DNA from: Lachnospiraceae bacterium
GTDB taxonomy: Bacteria; Bacillota; Clostridia; Lachnospirales; Lachnospiraceae
DNA length: 64,000 nt
Direction of reading: 5' to 3'
NCBI GenBank assembly: GCA_017460885.1
Contig: JAFUAB010000050.1
Span: 1-64,000, forward strand
Both the position numbers and the translations under genes were made by a program. The first letter of the stretch is position 1, and every line of letters begins with the position of its first letter. Below the pieces are notes generated by a model, which worked only from the letters and a program-made list of their open reading frames with translations, was not told the DNA's origin and ran no database searches. This document shows positions 32,767 through 41,821 of this stretch, in pieces.

Positions 32767-33949
32767 GGACATAACCCAAGCCGTCGTTTTTGCAGGAGGG
32801 CTGGGCAAGCGACTGGCGCCGTTTACTGATTATAACCCCAAGCCCATGTATGAAATAGCAGGCAAACCATACATAGAATACCTGATCAGGCAGATACGGG
32901 ATTTTGGAATACGCGACGTGATCATGCTTTTGGGTTACCTGCCGGAGAAGATCATGGATTACCTTGGTGACGGCAGCGGCTTTGACCTGTCGATCAGGTA
33001 CGTGGTGACTCCCGTCGAATATGATACCCAAAAGAGGCTTCTTGAAGCTGCTCCGTTGCTTGAGAAGCATTTTTTGATGATGTACTGTGATAATTACTGT
33101 CCCGTTGATTATGATCTTTTGGTCAATTCATTTTTTGATAATGATGCACTGATCCAGATAAGCGCATATGCCAATAAGGATGGATATACCAGAAGCAACT
33201 TAAAAATTCGTGATGATGGCTGCGTGATCGTCTATGACAAAAAAAGGCAGACCGAAGGACTTGCCGGGGTAGACATCGGATATGCGATAATGGACAGGGA
33301 CGTTCTGAAACTGACCAACGATGAAAATGCCAATTTTGAGGCCGTTGTGTATCCGCAGGTAGTTGACAAAGGCAGAATGTACGCTGCCGTTACGGAACAC
33401 AGATACTACTCCATAGGATCTTTTGAACGGATTAATCTGACCGAGGAGTTTTTTAGGGACAAAAAAGTCGTATTTCTGGATCGCGACGGAACGCTCAACG
33501 TCAGACCGCCAAAGGCGCATTACGTGGAGACTCCCGATGAATTCATATGGATTGACGGCGCCCGGGAAGCGATCAGGAAACTGAATGAAGCCGGATGGAT
33601 AACCGTTATGGTGTCCAATCAGCCCGGCATTGCCAGGGGCAGGCTTACGGAGCGGACTCTCCGGGCAATACATGATAAAATGCAGAAGGACCTGGCAGAG
33701 ATTGGGGCACGCATAGATCATGTCTATTACTGTCCGCATAACTGGGATGAGGGATGTGATTGCCGTAAGCCGAAGCCGGGGATGCTTTATCAGGCGCAAA
33801 AAGATCTTTCTGTTAATCTGAGGGAATCCGTGCTCATAGGTGATGATGAACGCGATATTGAGGCAGGTGAGGCAGCAGGCTGCAAAAAATGCATCCTGGT
33901 GAACGAAGATAATTCGCTCGCAGATGCCGTGGAAGAGTTGCTGAAATGA
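32759..33949 (+). CDS. Fused heptose-1-phosphate guanylyltransferase and heptose-bisphosphate phosphatase (HddC-GmhB type)
   Basis: The 396 residues make two enzymes. Residues 5-230 are a nucleotidyltransferase: VFAGGLGKRLAPFT then PKPM, with YCDNY as the metal site. Residues 235-396 are a HAD phosphatase of the GmhB type: FLDRDGTLN with nucleophile Asp 241 and acid Asp 243, VSNQPGIARG, zinc-site CPHNWDEGCDCRKPKPGM and GDDERDI. GmhB removes the 7-phosphate from heptose 1,7-bisphosphate, and the partner then activates heptose 1-phosphate, giving GDP-heptose. The fusion therefore performs consecutive steps. The start is 32759, behind GAGGCGG. Confidence 0.88.
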   Translation: MDRDITQAVVFAGGLGKRLAPFTDYNPKPMYEIAGKPYIEYLIRQIRDFGIRDVIMLLGYLPEKIMDYLGDGSGFDLSIRYVVTPVEYDTQKRLLEAAPLLEKHFLMMYCDNYCPVDYDLLVNSFFDNDALIQISAYANKDGYTRSNLKIRDDGCVIVYDKKRQTEGLAGVDIGYAIMDRDVLKLTNDENANFEAVVYPQVVDKGRMYAAVTEHRYYSIGSFERINLTEEFFRDKKVVFLDRDGTLNVRPPKAHYVETPDEFIWIDGAREAIRKLNEAGWITVMVSNQPGIARGRLTERTLRAIHDKMQKDLAEIGARIDHVYYCPHNWDEGCDCRKPKPGMLYQAQKDLSVNLRESVLIGDDERDIEAGEAAGCKKCILVNEDNSLADAVEELLK

Positions 33950-35169
33950 ATATGACTAAGCAGTCCAAATACAGATTACTTGCGTTAGCTTTGTCGTGCG
34001 CCGTTGCCGCAGTTTATATGTACGACTTTTTTTTCATGGTTGGAGAGCATGGAGTTAGCGGAAGTGACGTCAAGACGCAGATCGGATATATTGAGAGCTG
34101 GTGGGAGAACGGATCCCTGCCGCCGATGTGTCAAGTATATCCTCTATACTATTATATCATTAACGCGATGTTTCACGTCCTGCATTATTGGACTCCCGTC
34201 ATTCTGGTTTTCGCCGGGGTATGGTCATTTGTGACCAATCTTGTGCAGATTGATTTTGTCAGGCATCTTTGCGGCGACAATTCCGGACTGTATCCCGTGC
34301 TTACGGGTACCGCATTGAGCTTTGCCTGGCCGGTCTCCCTTCAGTATTCCTTCTTTGGCGGAGTTGCTTTTTGGGAGATGCCGATGGAACAGGTCTTCCT
34401 TACGTCGGGGGCCACCAGTCCCAATCACAGTCTTACGTTTCTCTGTGTCAAACCATTTGCGCTTTTGAGCATTTATTTGTTTCTCCGTATTTTGGATCAT
34501 GAAGAAGCACAAGGGCAAAGGGAGCTGATGCTCCTGCTTGTCGCGTTCTCCGGAGCACTTTTTCTTTCCGTTATCGCAAAACCAAATTTCTATCAGGCAT
34601 TTGCTCCCGCGGGCGCAGTTGCGACAGTGACGTATTTCGTCAAAAAGGGACGCAGGTCTTTTGGCAGATGCATCAGCATGGCGGCAGCTTATCTACCGGC
34701 TACGTTTTGGGTTTTATATGGGATGACGAAGAAACTCAACACTTTTGCCATATCCCCCTTGGAAGGGATTCGGCTCTTTGGAAACGATACTCCGCTTTGG
34801 ATCGTTCTGGCCAGGGCGATCGTATTCTGCATCTTTGTGACTGCTTGCCTTCTCGCTTATCATAAGGCTGACGACAGACTGCTTCTGGGCTGGCTGGTAT
34901 ATGCGTTTGGAACCGCGGAATTCCTGCTTCTGATAGAACCTGATGACATTTTGACACTCAGCATGAGCTGGGGGTATTATATAGGTCAGTACGTGCTGTT
35001 TGCCGTCACCGCCGGGGGGTTCAGGCAATTATGCATGAACGTAAGAAATAGGACCATGGCCATCTTAAGCCGGACGGGATGTTTGCTGCTTGCCGTCCAT
35101 GCGGCCTTCGGCCTGCTTGTTTTTCTCGTGACGTGGTGGCCATGGTGGAGGTCGTTCCTAGGTATCTGA
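33946..35169 (+). CDS. Multi-pass membrane protein, GT-C-like
   Basis: A 407-residue protein with about nine or ten hydrophobic segments. After the first helix the loop GVSGSDVKTQIGYIESWW carries an aspartate in the position of the GT-C catalytic acid. No named domain is recognised with confidence. It starts by ATGA overlap with the GDP-heptose fusion gene and is followed after three bases by another membrane glycosyltransferase-like gene. It may therefore act in assembling the heptose-containing glycan; a polymerase role is also possible. Confidence 0.6.
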   Translation: MNMTKQSKYRLLALALSCAVAAVYMYDFFFMVGEHGVSGSDVKTQIGYIESWWENGSLPPMCQVYPLYYYIINAMFHVLHYWTPVILVFAGVWSFVTNLVQIDFVRHLCGDNSGLYPVLTGTALSFAWPVSLQYSFFGGVAFWEMPMEQVFLTSGATSPNHSLTFLCVKPFALLSIYLFLRILDHEEAQGQRELMLLLVAFSGALFLSVIAKPNFYQAFAPAGAVATVTYFVKKGRRSFGRCISMAAAYLPATFWVLYGMTKKLNTFAISPLEGIRLFGNDTPLWIVLARAIVFCIFVTACLLAYHKADDRLLLGWLVYAFGTAEFLLLIEPDDILTLSMSWGYYIGQYVLFAVTAGGFRQLCMNVRNRTMAILSRTGCLLLAVHAAFGLLVFLVTWWPWWRSFLGI

Positions 35170-35172
35170 TTT

Positions 35173-36921
35173 ATGAATAAAAAGCTTGTGATAGTTTGCT
35201 TTATATATGTGCTGATCATTTCAGCGGCCTTTTGGATCATCACGCCGATCGGAATTGATTTTGAAACCAATGCCTTGAGGATAGGAGAGCTGGCAGTCGA
35301 GCTGGCTCGACCGAATGGCGGTTTCCCTGTATATATTTATAGAAACCTGTATAATCATTACGGGTATCCGATTCCGTTATTCTACGGAAGCATATCGCTG
35401 CTCCCGTTTGCGCTGTTCGTCAGAATGGGCATGGGCGTGCTGACTGCATATAAGTTTATGATACTTACGGTATTCTGGATGAGTTTTTGCAGTGCATATC
35501 TGTGCCTTGGCTCTTTCATCAGGGAACGGACCACGGTGTTCCTCGGCGCTTTTCTCTACATGATCCAGCCGTTTTTTCTTACGGAGATATTTGTCAGGTC
35601 AGCCAACAGCGGCGGCCTTGTTTTTGTGTTCATTCCCTTGGTTATTACCGGATATCTTAAGATCACGGCTGATGATCCGGATTATCGACGGGGCATCATG
35701 CTGCTGGCGGTCGGAATGTCCGGGGTCATCACCAGTCACGTGACTTCAACTGTCTTGGTTACGATAGCGCTTTTTGTGCTGTTTGTGATTCAGCTTCCTA
35801 ACATGAGCCGCAGATTATGCAAGACCCTGATGATCGTTCTTGCGGCGATCCTGTGTTTTGCATTGACTGCGTGGTATCTGATGCCGATGCTTGAACAGAT
35901 GATCGGAGGGAACTTCGTGGGATCTTCCGTCCACGAACTGATGATACCCAACGAAAACCTGTTTGGTCTTCTGATTCCCATGCATCTGAGCCTGGCCTTA
36001 TCGTCGATCATGAAGGCTGACCTGCCGCTTTCGATGATAGGCGGAACCGTGCTGACCATGTGTGCAACCGTCATATGGCTGGCGATACGAGGACGCGGGG
36101 AACTTGCAAAGGCTACGCCTGATTCAGATGGTGCCGTACCGGGAAAGACAGAAAAGCTGCTTGGGTGCACATATTTTTTTATTGTATTTCTACTGCTGTT
36201 TCATTGGACGATCGTGGAAAGCCGGATTGCGTTCATACAGTTTGCCTGGAGGATTTTTCTCATTGCCTCGGTGGCTGAATCGGTGCTGAACGTCATTCTG
36301 ATCCACAGACTTCGAAGTAGGGCCTTTAACAGATTTCGGCTGATCGCGGGGATGGCCGTGGGAATATATGTGATAGTGTTTTTTTTCGGATACCATGCCA
36401 TTAAGAATACGATCCCGGCCCTGATCGGAAGCATTGGCGGAAGGGACGTCAGTACCTACGAGTACGTGTATGAATCTTATACCGCGGATGATCTGTATCT
36501 GCCAACATGCGTTGACAAGGAATACGTTTATGAGAATGAACGAGAAGTAACCGCAACCACTGCGGATGGTATCGACTGCTCCGACGTGGTGGAATATCAG
36601 ATTGATGAGACCCGGGGAACGGTGACTTTTGGTTTTGGAGAAGAAGCCCTGACCGAAGACGTTACCGTTACTTGTCCATTTATTATGTATAAAGGATATA
36701 GTGCGGTCAATACCGGCTCGGGCGAAAGATTTGACATGGAAATGAATGGAGAAGGGATGGCGAACGTAATCATTCCTGCCGGATCAAAGGGGGAATGCAT
36801 CGTGAGCTATACGGGTACGACCCTTCAAAGGGCATCTTACGTGATCAGTCTTGTCGCCGGCCTGGGGTGCCTGATATACTGTGGAACGTTTGGATTTAAA
36901 CATGCGATTAAAGTTAAATGA
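35173..36921 (+). CDS. Membrane glycosyltransferase-like protein (PTPS-related / YfhO-like)
   Basis: A 582-residue protein with about 11-12 transmembrane helices and an extracytoplasmic C-terminal beta-rich domain (about 420-560) before a final helix. The motifs TPIGIDFETNALRI and YNHYGYPIPLFYGSI match the 6-pyruvoyl-tetrahydropterin-synthase-related membrane family, a GT-C-like group named for domain context and not for pterin chemistry. A role transferring a sugar outside the cell from a polyprenyl-phosphate donor is plausible. It overlaps the DUF6020 gene downstream by 20 bases, suggesting translational coupling of two membrane glycosyltransferases. Confidence 0.72.
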   Translation: MNKKLVIVCFIYVLIISAAFWIITPIGIDFETNALRIGELAVELARPNGGFPVYIYRNLYNHYGYPIPLFYGSISLLPFALFVRMGMGVLTAYKFMILTVFWMSFCSAYLCLGSFIRERTTVFLGAFLYMIQPFFLTEIFVRSANSGGLVFVFIPLVITGYLKITADDPDYRRGIMLLAVGMSGVITSHVTSTVLVTIALFVLFVIQLPNMSRRLCKTLMIVLAAILCFALTAWYLMPMLEQMIGGNFVGSSVHELMIPNENLFGLLIPMHLSLALSSIMKADLPLSMIGGTVLTMCATVIWLAIRGRGELAKATPDSDGAVPGKTEKLLGCTYFFIVFLLLFHWTIVESRIAFIQFAWRIFLIASVAESVLNVILIHRLRSRAFNRFRLIAGMAVGIYVIVFFFGYHAIKNTIPALIGSIGGRDVSTYEYVYESYTADDLYLPTCVDKEYVYENEREVTATTADGIDCSDVVEYQIDETRGTVTFGFGEEALTEDVTVTCPFIMYKGYSAVNTGSGERFDMEMNGEGMANVIIPAGSKGECIVSYTGTTLQRASYVISLVAGLGCLIYCGTFGFKHAIKVK

Positions 36922-38446
36922 ATCCCTGTTAACCTTATATCTTACCTTTATGTCGTTTTCGTCGATTTATTTGTACGTAACGAGGAATAAGACACGGCTG
37001 CTCCTGATAGTTTTGGGGTTATTGGTAGTTTTTTACGTCTTATCGACCTTTCTGTGTAACATAACGAACCGTCTGACCCTTAAACCCGTATCAAACGTTT
37101 CCAAGCGCGGCTTATGGCTGATTTTTGCTGCGGCTTTTCTGATCGTGTTTGCTGTCTTTATCATTGCTTTTTCTGCTGCGTTCCCGGGTTCATTTGAAAA
37201 TGACAGCATAGCTCAGATGAGACAGGCCGTTACGGGAATATATGATGACTGGCATCCGATATGGCATACGCTGGTATATTTTACTCTTCCGTACAGAGCC
37301 TTCGGCACGCCTTCAGCGGTTGTCGTGCTTCAGATCACGTACCTGTCACTGGCAATCGCTTATATGACCCTGATCATCCTGAAGCATGCTGGCGTGACCT
37401 GGAGCCTGATTTCGTTTACGTATCTGGTCTTTAATCCATTTACGCTGTTTTTGGTGGTGGCTCCTCTAAAGGACGTCGGGTTTGCCACTGCATCCCTGAT
37501 CTCCATGTCGATCGGAGTGGATATATATTTTTCCGGGAATTCCCGGAAAACGCCCATGATCAAATGCGTGATACTGGGGTTCATGCTGGCTAATGCGGCT
37601 ATTTTCAGACATAACGGGATTTTGTTCAGCGCGTTTGTGCTTATCGCACTGTTCTTTATCCGTGAAAAGAGAAAATGGCTGGTGGTGGTGATTGCATTTG
37701 CCGCATCCATGGTGATAATTCAAGTGTCGGCATACAGGCTGACGGACGCGACTCATATTGATACTGCGGTAATACAGGTGACTGGTCTGCCATTGTCGAT
37801 CATCGGTAACGTGGCTAAGGATACGCCGGAACTATTGGATGAAGAGACGAAGGAATTCGTGTATGGGATCGCGCCGGCTGAAGTCTGGCAGGAACGGTAT
37901 TCAAGGGGAAACTTTAATCTCATCAAATACGGCGGAATACATGATCCCGACGTGATAGAAGAAGCCGGAACCCTAAATATCGTTAAGATGGCACTGAGAA
38001 GTGCGACAGCTTCTCCACAGGCAGCACTTGAAGCTTTTTTTGCGCTGACGGATTTTGTTTACGGATTCGACGTCCAGGATAAGGCTGACATAGACGTGAT
38101 CTGCTTTTCCATTTCGGATAATGATCTGGGCATATCGTATGAGGGAAACGAACGGATAGCCGGCCTGCTGAATGTATATTACCGGGTTCTTAAGCTCCAT
38201 GGCTGGAATTTTATACGGAAGCTTGGCTTTACGGTGTTTATGCCGATACTTGTTATTGCCGCGTCATGCCGGCTCAATTCTCTAAAGGACTGGAGAAGGA
38301 TCCTGTGGTCATTTCCGCTTCTTGCGTATGATTTTGGAACAATGCTGCTGCTTAGCGGACATGACGCGAGATTTTTTTACGTCAGTTTCCTGATCTGGCC
38401 GTTAACCATTATTGCTCTGCTGAATAAGCATAATGAAGGAGCATGA
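36902..38446 (+). CDS. DUF6020 family membrane protein (second copy)
   Basis: A 514-residue multi-pass membrane protein homologous along its length to the one at 12129. Shared landmarks are PGSFENDSIAQ, YDDWHPIWHTL, FRHNGILFSAF and ARFFYVSFLIWPL. The paired copies may use different donors or acceptors in the same surface glycan. I start it at the ATG at 36902; a GTG at 36881 would add seven residues inside the previous gene. It is the last gene of the heptose operon. The 68-base gap that follows has no clear terminator. Confidence 0.77.
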   Translation: MRLKLNESLLTLYLTFMSFSSIYLYVTRNKTRLLLIVLGLLVVFYVLSTFLCNITNRLTLKPVSNVSKRGLWLIFAAAFLIVFAVFIIAFSAAFPGSFENDSIAQMRQAVTGIYDDWHPIWHTLVYFTLPYRAFGTPSAVVVLQITYLSLAIAYMTLIILKHAGVTWSLISFTYLVFNPFTLFLVVAPLKDVGFATASLISMSIGVDIYFSGNSRKTPMIKCVILGFMLANAAIFRHNGILFSAFVLIALFFIREKRKWLVVVIAFAASMVIIQVSAYRLTDATHIDTAVIQVTGLPLSIIGNVAKDTPELLDEETKEFVYGIAPAEVWQERYSRGNFNLIKYGGIHDPDVIEEAGTLNIVKMALRSATASPQAALEAFFALTDFVYGFDVQDKADIDVICFSISDNDLGISYEGNERIAGLLNVYYRVLKLHGWNFIRKLGFTVFMPILVIAASCRLNSLKDWRRILWSFPLLAYDFGTMLLLSGHDARFFYVSFLIWPLTIIALLNKHNEGA

Positions 38447-38514
38447 ATGCTTTGCATAGGGAAACGCTGCCGTTGCCGTAGCGAATAATCCCGTGAACTG
38501 TTATACTGAATAAT

Positions 38515-39822
38515 ATGAGTCGTAAATACGTTAAACTATTATTATTTAATATTTTCTGGTTTGCAGTCATTGCTTTTTTGTCATACCTCATGCCTTTTTA
38601 TACCGATGATTATCTTCATCGCACTTCTTTTGAGACAGGTGAGGACATAACTAACGTAGCGATGATCTTCCCTTCGGTCATGAAGTATTATCAGATATGG
38701 GGAGGCCGCGCTGTCTCAATGTTCCTCATCCAGCTTATGCTTATGCTGCCCAGGTGGGTATATGCGGTTCTGAATGGGCTGATCTACGTTGCGATACTCA
38801 ACGTGACTTATGAATATGCACGTTCGGCCGGAAAAAGTTCCGTAGAGGATGGGAGGCTCATCGTAACGTCTTTTATAAGCTTTCTGTTATGGTTTTTTAT
38901 GCCGGATTTTGAGGGTGTCGTTACGTGGACCACTGGTACGGTTACATATCTGTGGATGAATCTGATAATACTTGTTTTTGGTTTATGGTATTACAGGGAT
39001 TACCTGTATAAGATTGGCAGGCTGAATCCCGACGTTACTCATGACGACATGGCTTCAGGATGGAAGAGGACGGCCGGTTTTGCAGGGTACGCGTGTTTGG
39101 GACTCTGTGCCGGCATGTCTGATGAGGCGGGAGCATGCGCTCTCATGCTGGGACTTGCGCTGTACGTCTTTATCCTTCTTAAGAGGCATAAACCCATAGA
39201 ACCCGCAAAATGGATCGGCATTTTTTCGTGCGCGGCCGGGTTCGGTTTGCTGATGCTGGCTCCGGGCAACAGGGTCAGATCGGCTGCGGCGAGCGGGGCT
39301 GCGGAGGCAGGCGCTTCCCTGATATCCGTCGGGTTGCACCGCGTAGGCAGGGAAACCTTTTACACGTTGCTGTATCTGACCATTCCGGTAGCCATATGCC
39401 TGATCCTGTGGGTCCTGGCAGAAAAAAAGAAACTCAGGCTGGCAAGCATGATCACCGACATATCTGCGGGCGGCACGTTTATGTATCTGGCTCTTGCGTT
39501 TGTCAGCATATACGTAATGACGTTCGCCTCCGGATTTGCAGACAGGATTTTTCAGTTTCCGCTTTTAATGATCACCATAGCTGCCGGCATTTCCCTGGTA
39601 AGGCTGATATCCGGAGCTACGGATGGCAAAATGGACAAAACGGTACGTACGGCCGTCGAGATCGCTGTTTTGCTTTTGCTCATCATGGTACTTACGGAAG
39701 TTACGGCGGGAACGTTGTATGCCTGCCAGTCAGGTACCTTTTTTGACAGGAAAATGCTGCTTTATCGCATTGATGACCTGGCGGTTGACGGACTCATGCC
39801 GGGAAACGGGATCAGCCGGTGA
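38515..39822 (+). CDS. DUF6056 family membrane protein
   Basis: A 435-residue protein with about ten or eleven hydrophobic helices. FYTDDYLHR (about residues 29-37) is the acidic loop after helix one, and LAPGNRVR in the middle is a recurrent DUF6056 landmark. Relatives are common in polysaccharide loci of Firmicutes and are probably GT-C-type glycosyltransferases, though biochemical proof is lacking to my knowledge. Only a weak ribosome binding site is visible. A leftover IS element lies directly downstream, and the stop falls about 110 bases before its left inverted repeat. Confidence 0.72.
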   Translation: MSRKYVKLLLFNIFWFAVIAFLSYLMPFYTDDYLHRTSFETGEDITNVAMIFPSVMKYYQIWGGRAVSMFLIQLMLMLPRWVYAVLNGLIYVAILNVTYEYARSAGKSSVEDGRLIVTSFISFLLWFFMPDFEGVVTWTTGTVTYLWMNLIILVFGLWYYRDYLYKIGRLNPDVTHDDMASGWKRTAGFAGYACLGLCAGMSDEAGACALMLGLALYVFILLKRHKPIEPAKWIGIFSCAAGFGLLMLAPGNRVRSAAASGAAEAGASLISVGLHRVGRETFYTLLYLTIPVAICLILWVLAEKKKLRLASMITDISAGGTFMYLALAFVSIYVMTFASGFADRIFQFPLLMITIAAGISLVRLISGATDGKMDKTVRTAVEIAVLLLLIMVLTEVTAGTLYACQSGTFFDRKMLLYRIDDLAVDGLMPGNGISR

Positions 39823-39911
39823 TCGTATGCCTGGTTTCATATGCCCGGGAGTAATAAGATTGACCGGTTTTCAAGGTGCGGACAGAGGCAATAATAGGAG
39901 TACATGTGCAA

Positions 39912-39933
39912 ATGAATGATTATAGTGCAAAAT
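39912..39933 (-). repeat. Left copy of a 22-base inverted repeat around the IS remnant
   Basis: ATGATTATAGTGCAAAAT (39916-39933) matches the reverse complement of 41800-41817 at 17 of 18 positions, with partial match for four more bases. Both copies contain TATAAT on their outward-facing strand. The repeat touches the IS terminal repeat on this side but lies about 126 bases outside it on the other. Confidence 0.55.
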
Positions 39934-41674
39934 ACTTGATACAATCGCCACCAAATCCTCAACATGTAGTAAAATATAAAAGTAAGGAATACTACATTTT
40001 GAGAGGTTGATCTATGGGTCGCAAAGCAAAGTCGCCTGACATGCAAATGAAGCTTGATGACAGATTTCTCATGTTGCCATTGCGTGCACAGGATGCCATA
40101 CGCAACAGTCGACTGGGGCATTTCGGTGATGAAATATTTCCGTTAATTGATCCCGATGATTTCATGGTGCTGTATTCAGATAACGGAAGAGGTCCGTCCT
40201 ATCTTCAGGGATACGTCGGCCTTTATCTCCTGCACCTGATGCTGCATGAAACTGCAGATGACTTGATGCTGCGCGCACAAACCGACGTTTCCGTTCAGTA
40301 CGCATTACACACGACAAGTTTCGATAAACAGCCATTTTCACGTAGAAATTACTTTCTGTTTATGTCGAGGTTGGATGATTATGAGCAAGAAACTGAGGTC
40401 AACCTGATCGAAAGACTGTTTGAAAAAATCACTGCAAAACTTGTTTCCCAAATGGGATTGGATCAACCGGGTTCATCCGGACGGATTACAAGGCGTATGG
40501 ACAGTTTGATGATCAATTCAAGTGTCGCCCGTCTTACCAGACCGGGAATCATATATGCCGTAAATCGTGATGCGCTTGCCCTTTATAGCAGCCTGCAGGG
40601 GATGGATAACATTGTTCCTTCCCTTTAACCATTATTTTGATGAAAGCGATCGCAATGCCGTTGTTTATCATAACAAGGATGCGTCCGAAGAAAAAATCGC
40701 AGCATTGCTTGTGGAATCCAGGCTGATTCTTGATCTTCTCGAAGATGAGGAATGGCATTTCTTCCAAGAGTACCGAAACCTCGAGCGCGTTTATGATGAG
40801 CAGACCAAAGAGGACGGAGCCGGCAACCGAATTCCTAAAAGCAACCATGAAATAAAAGGTTCCAGCCTGCAGTCTCCGAACGATCCGGACGCAACAGCCA
40901 GGACGAAAGCCGGGAAGACGTTTGTCGGTAGCGTCGGCAACGTTACTGAAACATACAACGAGTCAGGAGCAAGCCTCATTACTGATGCCGACATCCAGAA
41001 CAACTTGCATAGTGATTCAGACTTCATGAAGGAATACATCGATTCAAAACCTGATCCCGAATCTGATCCGGAAGTTGACGTTGTCGAGGAACAGGTAATA
41101 ACGGATGGTGCCTACTACTCCTCCGATAATGCGGAAGCTGCCGGCAGAAAGGGCATTCTGATAATCCCCACTTCCCTGACCGGATCCGAAACACTGCCGT
41201 TGACTGCTGAATTCGAATTAACCGAAGATGGAACAAAGATAAGGCATTGTCCCAACGGTGAAGAGCCGGATGAACAAAAATACAATGAAAGAACCGGCAA
41301 AATTGACGCTAAATTCAGCCACGACAAGTGCGGCAGCTGTCCCCTTCGGGATCAGTGTCCTGGCGTAAACCAAAAACGGGCCGTGAAGGTAAGCTTATCA
41401 AAGCAAATGGTCAACCGTGCTGAAATGCAGGAGTCTCTTGGAACTGAAGAGCACAAGCAGTTTGCACGAGAACGTAATGCCATTGAGGGAATCCCGTCCG
41501 TGCTTCGAAGGTTCTATGAAATCGATCAGTTAAGAACAACCATAACAACAAGGGTGAAGTCTGCCTTTTTTGGAATTCTCATTTCCTATAACAGCAGAAA
41601 GCACCAGAAATTCCTGGCTGATCGGAGTCATGCAATTGCATAAGTCATAGATGCATGGTGAAATATCAAGTATT
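39931..41674 (+). mobile_element. IS1182-like insertion sequence with a broken transposase
   Basis: An 11-base inverted repeat, AATACTTGATA (39931-39941) and TATCAAGTATT (41664-41674), brackets a transposase of the IS1182 type. The true ends may extend a few bases outward, since the flanks diverge gradually. Element length is about 1.74 kb. The transposase is frameshifted, so the element is probably immobile by itself. Confidence 0.72.
40014..41643 (+). pseudogene. IS1182-family transposase, frameshifted
   Basis: The first frame (40014-40628, behind TTGAGAGG) has the IS1182/DUF772 N-terminal domain: RFLMLPLRAQDAI, VLYSDNGRG and SYLQGYVGLYLLH. It stops at CCCTTTAA. The second frame, open to 41643, resumes in the same place with FNHYFDESDRN and ends with the DDE-type C-terminal part, including CGSCPLRDQCPG, ARERNAIEGIPSVL and YNSRKHQKF. 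Removing one C from the CCC near 40622 joins the frames, so this looks like a one-base insertion. IS1182 transposases are normally one uninterrupted frame, which makes inactivation more likely than programmed shifting. Confidence 0.82.
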
Positions 41675-41799
41675 CAGTTGACAAGGAACAAACCAACGAT
41701 AAAAGGCAGACAAAACACTCATCTCTTAAAATGAGATGCAGCTGCCATGATTGTCGTTAGTAACATATTTGCCCTCGAAGGGGTAAATATTAACTATTC

Positions 41800-41821
41800 A
41801 TTTTGCATTATAATCATGAAT
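41800..41821 (+). repeat. Right copy of the inverted repeat, with TATAAT box
   Basis: ATTTTGCATTATAATCAT (41800-41817) pairs with 39916-39933. It contains TATAAT at 41809-41814 and ends in the ATG of the acyltransferase gene. If it were a promoter for that gene the message would be leaderless. It also shares CATTTTGCAT with the recombination site at 20529. Confidence 0.5.

Noticed and set aside
39210-39746. Open frame of 178 codons inside the DUF6056 gene, + strand
   Set aside because: Cys/His/Gly-rich translation typical of an out-of-frame reading of a membrane protein; the other frame has clear helices and motifs.
40014-41643. Programmed frameshifting in the transposase
   Set aside because: IS1182-type transposases are normally a single frame and there is no evident slippery heptamer with stimulatory structure; a simple insertion is more likely.
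41720-41738. CATCTC/GAGATG hairpin as transcription terminator after the IS
   Set aside because: Only six pairs with a seven-base A/T loop and no T run after it.
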